A DNA stretch of 64,000 nucleotides from Flavobacteriaceae bacterium (GTDB lineage Bacteria > Bacteroidota > Bacteroidia > Flavobacteriales > Flavobacteriaceae): assembly GCA_947451475.1 (NCBI GenBank), contig CANFZC010000001.1:1-64000 (forward strand), read 5' to 3'. The notes under the pieces are model-generated. The model was given only the letters and a program-made list of their open reading frames with translations, made no database searches and was not told the origin of the DNA. Positions 8,681-18,186 of the stretch are shown piece after piece. A program made the translations under genes and the position numbers. Every line of letters begins with the position of its first letter. Within the stretch, counting starts at the first letter, position 1.

Positions 8681-9637
8681 ATGTCAGAACAAGAAGTTAA
8701 AAACCTAGAAGCAATGTTCGAAGCGCGCATTGCAAGAGATGAAAAGATCGAGCCCAAAGAATGGATGCCCGAGAAATATCGCAAAACACACATTCGTCAA
8801 ATTTCACAACACGCGCACTCCGAAATCGTCGGAATGTTACCAGAAGGAAATTGGGTCACCCGAGCTCCTTCTCTTAGAAGAAAAGTAGCCCTGCTAGCTA
8901 AAATTCAAGACGAAGGCGGACACGGATTGTATTTATACAGTGCTGCAGAAACTCTAGGCATTTCCCGTGATGAGTTAATTAACCAATTGCACTCAGGAGA
9001 AGCTAAATACTCCAGTATTTTTAATTATCCTGCGGTAACTTGGGCCGATATGGGAGCCGTTGGCTGGCTGGTAGATGGTGCTGCTATCATGAATCAAGTG
9101 GCATTAATGGGTACTTCATATGGTCCTTATGCCCGTGCTATGGTACGCATTTGTAAAGAAGAGAGTTTCCACCAAAGACAAGGCTACGAAATATTACTGA
9201 CCCTCTGTAATGGAACTCCCGAACAAAAAGCAATGGCGCAAGATTCCCTCAACCGCTGGTGGTGGCCTTCGTTAATGATGTTTGGCCCACTCGACGCTGA
9301 ATCTCCTAATACCGAACAATCAGTAAAATGGAAATTAAAACGTAAAACGAATGACGAGCTGCGCCAACAATTCGTAGACCAAACCGTGCCGCAAGCCCAT
9401 ATCTTAGGACTAACGGTTCCAGATCCTGATTTAAAATGGAACGAAGAAACGAAACGCTATGATTGGGGACAAATCGATTGGAACGAGTTTTGGCAAGTGG
9501 TAAAAGGACACGGTCCTTGCAATAAACAGCGCATCGAAGCCCGCGTGAAAGCCCATGAAGAAGGAAAATGGGTACGCGATGCCGCCATGGCCTATGCCGA
9601 AAAACAAGCAAACAAAGAAATTAAAAAAGCAATATAA
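8681..9637 (+). CDS. paaA: Phenylacetyl-CoA 1,2-epoxidase, catalytic subunit PaaA
   Basis: 318 residues, typical for PaaA. This ferritin-like di-iron oxygenase inserts one oxygen atom into the aromatic ring of phenylacetyl-CoA. Visible iron-ligand motifs include [10 protein letters not shown] (E-x-x-H) and later [13 protein letters not shown] (E-x-x-H), plus the family stretches [12 protein letters not shown] and [13 protein letters not shown]. It works as a complex with PaaC (structural partner), PaaB and the reductase PaaE. It lies 31 bases after paaE and 69 bases before paaB, and that spacer carries a short repeat element. Confidence 0.97.
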   Translation: MSEQEVKNLEAMFEARIARDEKIEPKEWMPEKYRKTHIRQISQHAHSEIVGMLPEGNWVTRAPSLRRKVALLAKIQDEGGHGLYLYSAAETLGISRDELINQLHSGEAKYSSIFNYPAVTWADMGAVGWLVDGAAIMNQVALMGTSYGPYARAMVRICKEESFHQRQGYEILLTLCNGTPEQKAMAQDSLNRWWWPSLMMFGPLDAESPNTEQSVKWKLKRKTNDELRQQFVDQTVPQAHILGLTVPDPDLKWNEETKRYDWGQIDWNEFWQVVKGHGPCNKQRIEARVKAHEEGKWVRDAAMAYAEKQANKEIKKAI

Positions 9638-9660
9638 CAACAGTCAATTGTCAAAAATCT

Positions 9661-9697
9661 AACCGACTTTCGACCTTCGACTTTCGACCTTAAGACT
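9661..9697. repeat. CGACTTTCGAC-type leader repeat before paaB
   Basis: Repeated CGACTTTCGAC/CGACCTT blocks ending CCTTAAGACT just ahead of the paaB start. The same kind of element precedes paaY and the E2 gene. Confidence 0.7.
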
Positions 9698-9706
9698 CTA
9701 TAAATT

Positions 9707-9988
9707 ATGAAAAACTGGCCACTTTGGGAAGTATTTATAAGAAGTAAAAACGGATTAGAACACCGTCATTGCGGTTCACTTCATGCAAGTGATGCTACGA
9801 TGGCCTTAGAAAATGCGCGCGACGTATACACACGCCGTATGGAAGGTGTTAGCATATGGGTGGTGCCGTCAAGCCAAATTACGGCTTCCAATCCAGAAAA
9901 TAACGGGGAAACTTTTGAACCAGCCATGGACAAGGCATACCGTCATCCAACCTTTTATGAATTGCCCGACGAATTAAAACACATGTAA
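9707..9988 (+). CDS. paaB: Phenylacetyl-CoA epoxidase subunit PaaB
   Basis: 93 residues, the usual length for PaaB. Starts MKNWPLWEVFIRSKNGLEHR and includes the family pattern HCGSLHASDATMALENARD followed by YTRRMEGVSIWVVPSSQI. PaaB is a small non-catalytic subunit needed for activity and assembly of the PaaABCE complex. It is followed one base later by paaC. Confidence 0.96.
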   Translation: MKNWPLWEVFIRSKNGLEHRHCGSLHASDATMALENARDVYTRRMEGVSIWVVPSSQITASNPENNGETFEPAMDKAYRHPTFYELPDELKHM

Positions 9989-9989
9989 A

Positions 9990-10742
9990 ATGAATTCGAA
10001 TTTAATTCAATACCTACTAGGAGTAGCCGATAATTCGTTAATTCTAGGTCAACGTTTAGGCGAACTTTGTGGCCACGGTCCTAGCCTTGAAACCGATATT
10101 GCTTTGACCAATATTTCCTTAGATTTATTAGGTCAAGTACGCAGCTATTACCAATACATTGCCCAATTACAAGGAGGTGATGCTACCGAAGATACCGTTG
10201 CTTTTTTACGCCTAGAAAGAGACTATAAAAATGTGCTTTTAGTAGAACAACCCAATACTGATTTTGGCTATTCTATAGCGCGACAGTTTTTATTTGATGT
10301 ATTCCACTTAGCACTGCTTGAAGAATTGCAAAATAGCAAAGACGAAATGATCGCTGCTATCGCCAAAAAAAGCATAAAAGAGGTATTATATCATACCCGT
10401 TTTTCCTCCGACTGGATAAGACGATTAGGGGATGGCACCGAAGAAAGTCATAGCCGTATTCAAACAGCAATAAATGATTTGTGGATCTACACCGACGAAT
10501 TATTCCATCAAACCGAAGCCGATAAAGCAATGGTATCCGAAGGAATTGGGGTAGATGTATCACTTTTAAAGGGCGCGTACTATCAAAAAGTAAGTACTGT
10601 TTTAGAGGAGTCAACTTTACAAACGCCCCAAATTGAATACTTCCAAAAAGGAGGTAAGTTGGGGATTCATAGCGAACATATGGGCTACATATTGACCGAA
10701 TTGCAATACATGCAACGCACCTATCCAAACATGACTTGGTAA
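9990..10742 (+). CDS. paaC: Phenylacetyl-CoA epoxidase structural subunit PaaC
   Basis: 250 residues. A ferritin-like helical protein homologous to PaaA but without a full set of iron ligands, in keeping with its role as the structural partner in the PaaAC core. Motifs include LADNSLILGQRL-type openings (DNSLILGQRLGELCGHGP), ALTNISLDLLGQVR, RQFLFDVFH and LGDGTEESHSR. Starts one base after paaB; its stop overlaps the preferred paaD start as TAATG. Confidence 0.96.
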   Translation: MNSNLIQYLLGVADNSLILGQRLGELCGHGPSLETDIALTNISLDLLGQVRSYYQYIAQLQGGDATEDTVAFLRLERDYKNVLLVEQPNTDFGYSIARQFLFDVFHLALLEELQNSKDEMIAAIAKKSIKEVLYHTRFSSDWIRRLGDGTEESHSRIQTAINDLWIYTDELFHQTEADKAMVSEGIGVDVSLLKGAYYQKVSTVLEESTLQTPQIEYFQKGGKLGIHSEHMGYILTELQYMQRTYPNMTW

Positions 10743-11242
10743 TGATAACAGCCCAGTTAAACATAGATAAAGTATTATACGAGATCTTAGAATCGGTTTC
10801 CGATCCCGAAATACCGGTACTTTCTATTGTAGAAATGGGAGTTGTTCGGTCTGCCATAATGAAGGACGGTAAGGTTATGGTTGAAATTACACCCACCTAC
10901 AGCGGTTGCCCCGCCATGGACGTAATAGGAGATGATATCAAAAGTGCTTTTAAATCCAAAGGGTACGATGCCAAAGTTGAACTAATCCTTTCACCGGCTT
11001 GGACAACCGATTGGATTACAACAAAAGGCAGAACTGCCTTAGAAAAATATGGGATTGCTTCTCCCTTAGACGCAATAGCCGACAAAGAAGCATTATTGGG
11101 AAATAAAAAAGTAGTGAAATGTCCACAATGCGGGTCATTAGATACTAAATTAGTAAGTCAATTTGGTTCAACTGCATGTAAAGCATTTTTTCAATGTGAA
11201 GCGTGTCTAGAACCCTTTGACTATTTTAAATGTTTAAAATAA
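10742..11242 (+). CDS. paaD: Epoxidase maturation factor PaaD
   Basis: 166 residues from the ATG at 10742, chosen over the Met two codons earlier because it gives the TAATG coupling with paaC. An N-terminal DUF59/MIP18 domain (SVSDPEIPVLSIVEMG, TPTYSGCPAM) is followed by a C-terminal zinc-ribbon-like part with C-P-Q-C-G and C-E-A-C pairs. It is thought to help insert or maintain metal or iron-sulfur centres in the epoxidase complex. The Cys in TPTYSGCPAM is the conserved MIP18-family cysteine. Confidence 0.94.
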   Translation: MITAQLNIDKVLYEILESVSDPEIPVLSIVEMGVVRSAIMKDGKVMVEITPTYSGCPAMDVIGDDIKSAFKSKGYDAKVELILSPAWTTDWITTKGRTALEKYGIASPLDAIADKEALLGNKKVVKCPQCGSLDTKLVSQFGSTACKAFFQCEACLEPFDYFKCLK

Positions 11243-11270
11243 ACCCTTAGGGTTAAAAAATAAAATAGGT

Positions 11271-12053
11271 ATGAGCAATTCAATTGAGTTACTAATTGAA
11301 AACAATGTGGCATGGGTATACCTCAATCGCCCCGAGGTTTTCAATAGTTTCAACCGTGAAATGGCATTGGCTTTACAAACCGTTTTAGATAATTGTAATG
11401 AAGATGCCAATGTTAGGTCAATTGTCATTACTGGAAGAGGCAAAGCTTTTTGCGCTGGTCAAGATTTGAAAGAGGTAACTGACCCCGAATTGAATCCAGG
11501 CTTTCGTAAGATATTAGAAGAACACTATAATCCAATTATTCAGAAAATTAGAAGCATAGAAAAACCTATAGTTGCTGCTGTTAACGGAGTTGCTGCAGGG
11601 GCAGGGGCTAATATTGCGCTAGCATGTGATATAGTGGTAGCAACAGAACATGCAAGTTTTATTCAAGCCTTCAGCAAGATAGGTTTGATTCCTGACAGTG
11701 CAGGTACCTTCTTTCTACCTCGTTTAATTGGTTTTCAAAAGGCAACCGCATTAATGATGTTAGGCGATAAAGTTACGGCCGCTGAAGCACTAGTTATGGG
11801 GTTAATATACAAAGAGTATCCCACTTCCATGTTTGAAGAAGAAGTCGCTACCTTAGCCACAACATTGGCGGCAATGCCTACTAAAGCACTCGGCTTAACC
11901 AAAAGATTACTCAATCAATCGATGATAAACAATTTAGAGCAACAGTTGGCATTAGAAAGTGATTTACAAATTGAAGCCAGTTCTTCAAATGATTATAAAG
12001 AAGGGGTGTCTGCTTTCGTTGAGAAAAGAAAACCGGAGTTTAAAGGAAATTAA
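11271..12053 (+). CDS. paaG: Ring-epoxide isomerase PaaG (enoyl-CoA isomerase family)
   Basis: 260 residues, crotonase fold. Converts the ring 1,2-epoxide of phenylacetyl-CoA into the oxepin-CoA. The oxyanion-hole segments are visible (FCAGQDLKEV and NGVAAGAGANIALACD). The hydratase glutamates are absent; instead the loop reads IGLIPDSAGTFFLPRLIG, where the Asp corresponds to the catalytic acid of PaaG. This separates it from true hydratases and from the second crotonase at 17430. It is 28 bases after paaD and clearly part of the same transcript. Confidence 0.93.
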   Translation: MSNSIELLIENNVAWVYLNRPEVFNSFNREMALALQTVLDNCNEDANVRSIVITGRGKAFCAGQDLKEVTDPELNPGFRKILEEHYNPIIQKIRSIEKPIVAAVNGVAAGAGANIALACDIVVATEHASFIQAFSKIGLIPDSAGTFFLPRLIGFQKATALMMLGDKVTAAEALVMGLIYKEYPTSMFEEEVATLATTLAAMPTKALGLTKRLLNQSMINNLEQQLALESDLQIEASSSNDYKEGVSAFVEKRKPEFKGN

Positions 12054-12109
12054 AGCAACCTTTATTAGAAGATAAGCGTCATTCTAAATGGGTTAATTAA
12101 AGCAAAAAT

Positions 12110-13258
12110 ATGAAAGTAGCAGTAATAGGATCGGGGACCATGGGTAGTGGTATTGCACAAGTTGCCGCAACTGCGGGATGTGACGTAAAGATATACGATA
12201 CCAATATGGAGGCGCTTTATAAAAGTAAGACCACCCTTGAAGCTACTTTGTCTAAGCTAGTAGAAAAGGGCAAGCTTAGCCCAGTTGAAAAAGATTCAAT
12301 TAGTGCAAATATTACTTACGCTAATGCCATAAGTGATTTAGCGCATGCTGACTTAGTAATTGAAGCCATAGTGGAAAACCTTGAAATAAAGAGGAAGTTG
12401 TTTTCGGATTTAGAGAATTATGTCTCCCCCGAAACCATATTAGCTTCCAATACATCTTCACTTTCTATAGCTTCCATTGCAGCTTCTTGTCAAAAACCTG
12501 AACGCGTCATTGGAATTCACTTTTTTAATCCGGCTCCTCTAATGCAGTTGGTTGAAGTTATTCCTGCAGTACAAACCAGTGAAGAAGTGCTACAACTAGC
12601 AACGCAAACCATCGCCGGATGGAATAAAGTAGTTGCAGTAACCAAAGATACCCCTGGCTTCATTGTGAACCGTGTGGCCCGCCCTTTCTATAGCGAGAGT
12701 TTGAGAATGTATGAAGAAGGAGTAGCCGATTTTGCTACCATTGATTGGAGTCTAAAAACACTAGGAGGTTTCCGAATGGGTCCCTTTGAATTAATGGATT
12801 TCATAGGCAATGATGTCAATTATACTGTAACTGAATCCGTATTCACTGCTTTTTATTTTGATCCAAGATTTAAACCTTCATTCACGCAAAAGAGGTTGAT
12901 GGAAGCAGGCTTTTACGGAAGAAAATCAGGAAGAGGCTTTTACAATTACAATGAAGAACTTCCAAAACACAAAGAAGATAGCCTTTTAGCAAAAAAAATA
13001 TTTGATAGAGTGATAGTGATGCTCATTAACGAAGCAGCAGATGCCTTGTTTTTAAATGTAGCCTCAGCCAAAGATATAGACAATGCCATGACCAAAGGAG
13101 TAAATTATCCAAAAGGATTATTGGCCTGGGCCGATGAATTGGGCATTCAATGGTGCGTTGATACTTTAGATGGCTTGTACCATGAATACCACGAAGATCG
13201 TTACCGCTGTAGTGCTATTTTAAGACGCATGGCCACCAATAAACAAAACTTTTTTTAA
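12110..13258 (+). CDS. paaH: 3-hydroxyacyl-CoA dehydrogenase PaaH
   Basis: 382 residues. Oxidises 3-hydroxyadipyl-CoA with NAD+. The N-terminal Rossmann motif GSGTMGSGIAQVAA is at residues 7-20, the catalytic block ASNTSSLSI and then HFFNPAPLMQLVE follow, and the 3HCDH C-terminal domain contains FRMGPFELMDFIG. A second, shorter C-terminal domain follows. It is about 90 residues shorter than E. coli PaaH (about 475). The stop overlaps the paaI start as TAATG, so the two are coupled. Confidence 0.93.
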   Translation: MKVAVIGSGTMGSGIAQVAATAGCDVKIYDTNMEALYKSKTTLEATLSKLVEKGKLSPVEKDSISANITYANAISDLAHADLVIEAIVENLEIKRKLFSDLENYVSPETILASNTSSLSIASIAASCQKPERVIGIHFFNPAPLMQLVEVIPAVQTSEEVLQLATQTIAGWNKVVAVTKDTPGFIVNRVARPFYSESLRMYEEGVADFATIDWSLKTLGGFRMGPFELMDFIGNDVNYTVTESVFTAFYFDPRFKPSFTQKRLMEAGFYGRKSGRGFYNYNEELPKHKEDSLLAKKIFDRVIVMLINEAADALFLNVASAKDIDNAMTKGVNYPKGLLAWADELGIQWCVDTLDGLYHEYHEDRYRCSAILRRMATNKQNFF

Positions 13259-13662
13259 TGGAAGGAACTCAAATACCCTACAGAATGCTGTCCCTTGATC
13301 CCTACAGCCAATGGTTAGGAATCGAAATCCTCGAGTGTGAACTAGGCAGATGCAAAGTAGCCATGACGGTTAGAAAGGAAATGCTTAATAGTATGAATAA
13401 AGCTCATGGAGGAATAACCTATTCGTTGGCGGATACCGCCTTTGGGTTTGCAGCCAATACTCATGGACGATTTGCAGTTTCAATTGAAACTTCTATCAAT
13501 CATATCGAAGCCGTGAACGAAGGAGATTATTTGGTCGCGGAATCGGTCATTGAAAAAGTAAACAATAAACTCGGGTTTAACATCATAGAAGTCAGACGAG
13601 GTGATGAAATGGTAGCACTATTCAAAGGAGTAGTATACCGCACTCAAAAAGAATGGGAGTAA
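13258..13662 (+). CDS. paaI: Hotdog thioesterase PaaI
   Basis: 134 residues. Single hotdog-fold domain with KAHGGITYSLADTAFGFAAN and IETSINHIEAVNEGDYL, the pattern of PaaI. It hydrolyses stalled ring-hydroxylated phenylacetyl-CoA thioesters and so frees CoA when the pathway backs up. The Asp in SLADTAFG is the expected catalytic residue. Coupled to paaH by a one-base overlap and followed by paaJ 19 bases later. Confidence 0.93.
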   Translation: MEGTQIPYRMLSLDPYSQWLGIEILECELGRCKVAMTVRKEMLNSMNKAHGGITYSLADTAFGFAANTHGRFAVSIETSINHIEAVNEGDYLVAESVIEKVNNKLGFNIIEVRRGDEMVALFKGVVYRTQKEWE

Positions 13663-13681
13663 ATAATTCATAACTATTGAA

Positions 13682-14884
13682 ATGGAAGCATATATAATCG
13701 ATGGAGTTCGAACTCCAATAGGAAGTTACCAAGGAATGCTATCTTCAGTTCGACCTGATGATTTAGGGGCTTTGGTAATTAAAACTGTAGTAGAAAAAAA
13801 TCCTAACATACCAACCAATGCTTATGATGATGTTATCATGGGCTGTGCTAATCAAGCAGGAGAAGACAATCGTAATGTGGCACGGATGTCGCTCTTATTG
13901 GCTGGCTTGCCCTATACAGTTCCCGGAGAAACCGTTAACCGTTTGTGTAGCTCCGGATTGTCTGCGATTATAAATGCATGTCGGGCTATAAAAGCAGGTG
14001 ACGGCCATGTGTTTATTGCAGGTGGCGTCGAAAACATGACCCGAGGACCACTAGTGGTTTCTAAACCATCAGCGGCCTATGGGACTGATTCTAAAATGTA
14101 TGATTCTAGTTTCGGATGGCGTTTTGTTAATCCCAAAATGCAAGAGATGTATGGTACAGATGCCATGGGTGACACCGCCGAGAACTTAGTTGATCAATAT
14201 AGTATCACTAGAGAAGATCAAGATGCTTTTGCCGTGCAAAGTCAAATGAAGGCTACAACAGCACAAGCCTCAGGTAGATTAGCTAAAGAAATAGTGACGG
14301 TCGCTATTCCACAACGAAAAGGAGAGCCACTTCAATTCTCGCAAGATGAATTTGTTAAACCAACGACTTCCATGGAAGGCTTGGCTAAATTGCGTCCGGC
14401 GTTCAAAAAAGAAGGAAGCGTAACTGCTGGTAATTCCTCAGGATTGAATGATGGTGCTGCAGCTACTATTATTGCCTCAGAGGAGGCAGTAAAACAATAT
14501 AATCTTAAACCTTTGGCCCGAATTGTTAGTTCGGCCGTGGTAGGTGTAGAGCCAAGAATAATGGGGATTGGTCCAGTGGAAGCTACGAAAAAAGCGTTAG
14601 CAAAAGCGGGTTTAACATTAGACCAAATTGATATTATTGAACTAAACGAAGCGTTTGCCGCACAAAGTATTGCTTGTATTCGTGCGTTAGGTTTAAATGA
14701 TAATGATCCAAGAATCAATCCTAACGGAGGGTCTATTGCACTGGGCCATCCACTTGGGGTCACAGGTGCTCGTATAGCCTACTCCGCCGCTTTAGAGTTA
14801 CAATTGACAGGAAAGCAATATGCCTTAATTACTATGTGTATTGGCGTAGGTCAAGGTTATGCCGCTATTATTGAAAGAGTTTAA
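13682..14884 (+). CDS. paaJ: Beta-ketoadipyl-CoA thiolase PaaJ
   Basis: 400 residues, standard thiolase length. Cleaves 3-oxo-5,6-dehydrosuberyl-CoA and 3-oxoadipyl-CoA with CoA, releasing acetyl-CoA. The nucleophilic Cys is in NRLCSSGLSAI, followed by ENMTRGP, the ELNEAFAAQ motif, the NPNGGSIALGHPLGVTGAR active-site His loop and a C-terminal MCIGVGQG cysteine loop, so all four catalytic elements are present. Lies between paaI and paaZ in the same operon. Confidence 0.94.
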   Translation: MEAYIIDGVRTPIGSYQGMLSSVRPDDLGALVIKTVVEKNPNIPTNAYDDVIMGCANQAGEDNRNVARMSLLLAGLPYTVPGETVNRLCSSGLSAIINACRAIKAGDGHVFIAGGVENMTRGPLVVSKPSAAYGTDSKMYDSSFGWRFVNPKMQEMYGTDAMGDTAENLVDQYSITREDQDAFAVQSQMKATTAQASGRLAKEIVTVAIPQRKGEPLQFSQDEFVKPTTSMEGLAKLRPAFKKEGSVTAGNSSGLNDGAAATIIASEEAVKQYNLKPLARIVSSAVVGVEPRIMGIGPVEATKKALAKAGLTLDQIDIIELNEAFAAQSIACIRALGLNDNDPRINPNGGSIALGHPLGVTGARIAYSAALELQLTGKQYALITMCIGVGQGYAAIIERV

Positions 14885-14926
14885 GCCCAGCGTAAACACA
14901 GTAGTAACTGAAATAAATTCAGCTAA

Positions 14927-17422
14927 ATGAATAAAACACAACATTACGTACTAGGAAAATGGACCTCCGCCACAGGTGAAGGAAAACCTTCGTTTGATGC
15001 GGTTACCGGTGAATTTATCGCCGAAACTTCGGTGGAAGGATTAGATATTCCAGCCATTTTACATTACGGAAGAACTAAAGGAGGTGAAAAACTTCGCAAA
15101 ATGACCTTCCAAGAACGCGGGAATATGATTAAAAGTTTGGCCATGTACTTGACCAAACGCAAAGAAGCGTTTTATGAAATTAGTTATAGGACAGGAGCGA
15201 CTCGCGTCGATTCTTGGATTGATATCGAAGGAGGTTTCGGAAATCTATATGCCAATGCCTCTTTGAGAAAGTTATTTCCAAACCAACCCTATCATGTAGA
15301 AGGTGATCCAATTGATTTGTCTAAAGGAGGACGATTTATGGCGCACCATATTTTGGTGCCCAAAAAAGGAGTTGCCATTCATATTAATGCGTTTAACTTC
15401 CCTATTTGGGGAATGTTGGAAAAATGTGCAGTCAACTGGATGGCGGGTATGCCAGCAGTTGTATTACCTGCGCCGGTAACTGCCTATTTAACAGAAGCAG
15501 TTGTGCGAGAAATAATCGCATCCAATATATTGCCTGAAGGCGCCTTGCAATTGATTTGTGGTACCGCAAAGAACATATTCGATACCGTAGAGAGTCAAGA
15601 CGTAATTACATTTACAGGTTCTGCTACCACTGGAAAATTACTAAAAGCACATCCTAGACTTATTCAAGAATCGGTTCCGTTTACAATGGAAGCGGATAGT
15701 TTAAATGCCTCGATTTTAGGGGAAGATGCAGTACCTGGTACTCCAGAATTTGATTTGTTTATCAATCAAGCTCGAAGTGAAATCACGGTTAAGGCAGGAC
15801 AAAAATGTACGGCTATACGTCGAATGATAGTGCCTCAAAACTTGATGGATGAGGTTCAATCTGCTTTAGGAAAAGCATTGGATAAAGTAGCTATAGGTGA
15901 TCCAAGATTGAATGAAGTGCGTATGGGTGCTTTGGTTAGTAAAGACCAAGTAAACGTATTGAAAAGTAGAGTTACGGAATTATCCAAGTCAGCCCAACTC
16001 GTTTATGGTAATTTAGAGAAAACCAATCTTATAGGAGCCGATGAAAAAGGAGCTTTTGTGAGCCCCATTTTACTTCGGGAAGACAATCCATTCCAAAATA
16101 TAGCCGTTCATGAAACCGAAGCTTTTGGACCTGTTTCTACGATTATGCCCTATAAAAACCTAGACGAAGCTATTGAATTAGCCCAAATGGGTAAAGGGTC
16201 GTTAGTATCATCCATAGTGACGAATTCAGACGCCATAGCTAAGGAATATGTGGTAAATGCGGCCTCACATCACGGAAGAATTTTGGTGTTGAATCGAGAA
16301 AATGCTAAACAAAGCACTGGACATGGTTCGCCATTACCTTTGTTAGTACATGGTGGTCCAGGTCGTGCAGGTGGTGGTGAAGAAATGGGTGGTGTTCGAG
16401 GTATTACGCATTATATGCAACGTTGTGCCGTACAAGGTTCACCAACAACTATAACTGAAATCACTGGTATTTATCAAGCCAATTCGGCTTATAAAGAAAT
16501 TACCCAGCATCCGTTCCAATACCATTGGGAAGATATACAGCCGGGTATGTCATTACGCACACACAACCGAACTGTAACGGATACCGATATTATCAATTTT
16601 GCCAATTTAACTTGGGATCATTTCTATGCTCATACCGATATCACATCGTTAGATGGAAGTATCTTTAAAAAACGAACGGCACATGGTTATTTTATTTTAG
16701 CTGCGGCAGCAGGTTTGTTTGTTTACCCTAATAAAGGACCAGTAGCCGCAAATTATGGACTAGAAGAATGTCGTTTCTTACGTCCAATTTATCACAATGA
16801 TACGGTGTATGTACGTCTGACTTGCAAACAAAAAGTAGATCGCGATGTGGCATCTGCTGAACATCCAAGTGGTATTGTCAAATGGTTTGTTGAGGTATTT
16901 GATACGAATGACGAATTAGTTGCCGTAGCTACTATTTTGACAATGGTACAAAAGAAACAAGAGGTATTTGTTGAAATGACAGACGAAAAGATAACTGAAA
17001 TTTTAAATAAATTAACAGAAGAAACCAAACCACAATGGGGTATATTAACGCCTCAACATATGTTAGAGCATTTGGAGCAGGGTTATCGTATCCTATCCGG
17101 TGAAATGCAAGATTTTGAAATTGCGACTCCGGAAAAGATATTGGATAAGGTTCATAATTCCTTATACAATTACGAAAAGTTCCCAAAAGGCACAGCTTTC
17201 CCAACGCTAAAAAAAGGAGAAGTTGAAGATTTGGTTCACCCTGATTTTGCCACAGCTAAAGCGAAGTTTTTGGAAGCAAGGGAAGCGTATAAAACTTTTT
17301 TCCAAGAAAACCCTGAAGCAGTAATGAAAAATATGGTGTTTGGTGAGTTAAATAAATATGAAAGTTACCTCCTTGAGAGAAAACACCTTAATCATCATTT
17401 TGAACAGTTTGGACTAACATAA
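14927..17422 (+). CDS. paaZ: Ring-opening enzyme PaaZ with extra C-terminal DinB-like domain
   Basis: 831 residues, against about 681 in E. coli PaaZ. Residues 1 to about 520 are an aldehyde dehydrogenase with catalytic Cys294 (KAGQKCTAIRR) and a Glu near residue 255 (FTMEADSLN). Residues about 530-680 are an (R)-specific MaoC-type hydratase with D564 and H569 in WDHFYAHTD. Together they open oxepin-CoA and oxidise the resulting aldehyde. From Met684 an additional ~148 residues follow, with TPQHMLEHLEQ and HLNHHFEQFG helices like DinB/DUF1569 proteins, where such histidines often bind metal. The junction carries its own Met, as if a separate small gene had fused in frame. I have no function for this extension. 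Confidence 0.93.
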   Translation: MNKTQHYVLGKWTSATGEGKPSFDAVTGEFIAETSVEGLDIPAILHYGRTKGGEKLRKMTFQERGNMIKSLAMYLTKRKEAFYEISYRTGATRVDSWIDIEGGFGNLYANASLRKLFPNQPYHVEGDPIDLSKGGRFMAHHILVPKKGVAIHINAFNFPIWGMLEKCAVNWMAGMPAVVLPAPVTAYLTEAVVREIIASNILPEGALQLICGTAKNIFDTVESQDVITFTGSATTGKLLKAHPRLIQESVPFTMEADSLNASILGEDAVPGTPEFDLFINQARSEITVKAGQKCTAIRRMIVPQNLMDEVQSALGKALDKVAIGDPRLNEVRMGALVSKDQVNVLKSRVTELSKSAQLVYGNLEKTNLIGADEKGAFVSPILLREDNPFQNIAVHETEAFGPVSTIMPYKNLDEAIELAQMGKGSLVSSIVTNSDAIAKEYVVNAASHHGRILVLNRENAKQSTGHGSPLPLLVHGGPGRAGGGEEMGGVRGITHYMQRCAVQGSPTTITEITGIYQANSAYKEITQHPFQYHWEDIQPGMSLRTHNRTVTDTDIINFANLTWDHFYAHTDITSLDGSIFKKRTAHGYFILAAAAGLFVYPNKGPVAANYGLEECRFLRPIYHNDTVYVRLTCKQKVDRDVASAEHPSGIVKWFVEVFDTNDELVAVATILTMVQKKQEVFVEMTDEKITEILNKLTEETKPQWGILTPQHMLEHLEQGYRILSGEMQDFEIATPEKILDKVHNSLYNYEKFPKGTAFPTLKKGEVEDLVHPDFATAKAKFLEAREAYKTFFQENPEAVMKNMVFGELNKYESYLLERKHLNHHFEQFGLT

Positions 17423-17429
17423 AATAGAG

Positions 17430-18182
17430 ATGACAGAAGCTTACGTAAAACATACTATAGAAAATAATATTGCCACCATCGAGTTTTTTCATCCCGAGCA
17501 AAACTCTTTGCCTGGTAGTGTTTTAGCTCAATTAGCTCAAACCATATTAGAAGTTGGTGACAAAGAAGATGTAAAAGTAATCATCTTGCAAAGTGGTGGT
17601 GACCGCACTTTTTGTGCCGGAGCTAGCTTTAAAGAATTAATTGCTATTGATGATGCCGAAACAGGAAAAGTGTTTTTCTCGGGTTTTGCGAATGTCATCA
17701 ATGCCATGCGTAAATGTCCGAAATTCATCATTGGACGTATTCAAGGCAAAACAGTAGGTGGAGGAGTAGGCATCGCCGCTGCTACGGATTATTGTATGGC
17801 TACTAAATTTGCAGCCATTAAATTAAGTGAATTAAACGTTGGAATTGGGCCATTTGTAGTATCTCCTGCTATCGAACGTAAAATGGGTGTGTCTGCTATG
17901 TCACAGATTGCAATTGATGCTAATACTTTTTATGAAGCTTCATGGGCTAAGGATAAAGGATTGTTTGCAAGCGTATATGAAAGCATTGAAGAAATGGATG
18001 AAGCGATGCAGGACTTTGCCAAACATTTATGTACTTATAATCCTGAAGCCATGTTTGAAATGAAAAAAGTATTTTGGAGAGGAACGGAAGATTGGGATAA
18101 TTTACTAGCAGAAAGAGCCGCCATTAGTGGACGATTAGTGTTGTCTGATTTCACTAAAGAGACGTTGAAGAAGTTTAAATAA
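17430..18182 (+). CDS. Enoyl-CoA hydratase, PaaF-like or methylglutaconyl-CoA hydratase-like
   Basis: 250 residues, crotonase fold. Oxyanion-hole segments are FCAGASFKEL and GKTVGGGVGIAAATDY. The first hydratase glutamate (the E of GGGCE in classical enzymes) is a Gly here. The second is kept (KLSELNVGIGP). The following loop reads FVVSPAIERKMG instead of PGAGGTQRL. This GGGxG and SE..LG..P..ISP-like pattern resembles LiuC-type methylglutaconyl-CoA hydratases of leucine breakdown. Position argues for PaaF, which the pathway needs (2,3-dehydroadipyl-CoA hydration) and which no other gene here supplies. Both roles are possible. Starts 7 bases after paaZ. Confidence 0.85.
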   Translation: MTEAYVKHTIENNIATIEFFHPEQNSLPGSVLAQLAQTILEVGDKEDVKVIILQSGGDRTFCAGASFKELIAIDDAETGKVFFSGFANVINAMRKCPKFIIGRIQGKTVGGGVGIAAATDYCMATKFAAIKLSELNVGIGPFVVSPAIERKMGVSAMSQIAIDANTFYEASWAKDKGLFASVYESIEEMDEAMQDFAKHLCTYNPEAMFEMKKVFWRGTEDWDNLLAERAAISGRLVLSDFTKETLKKFK

Positions 18183-18186
18183 AATT

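Noticed and set aside
10357..10896. 179-residue minus-strand ORF
   Set aside because: It lies opposite paaC/paaD, whose products are clearly recognised; no family pattern on the minus strand.
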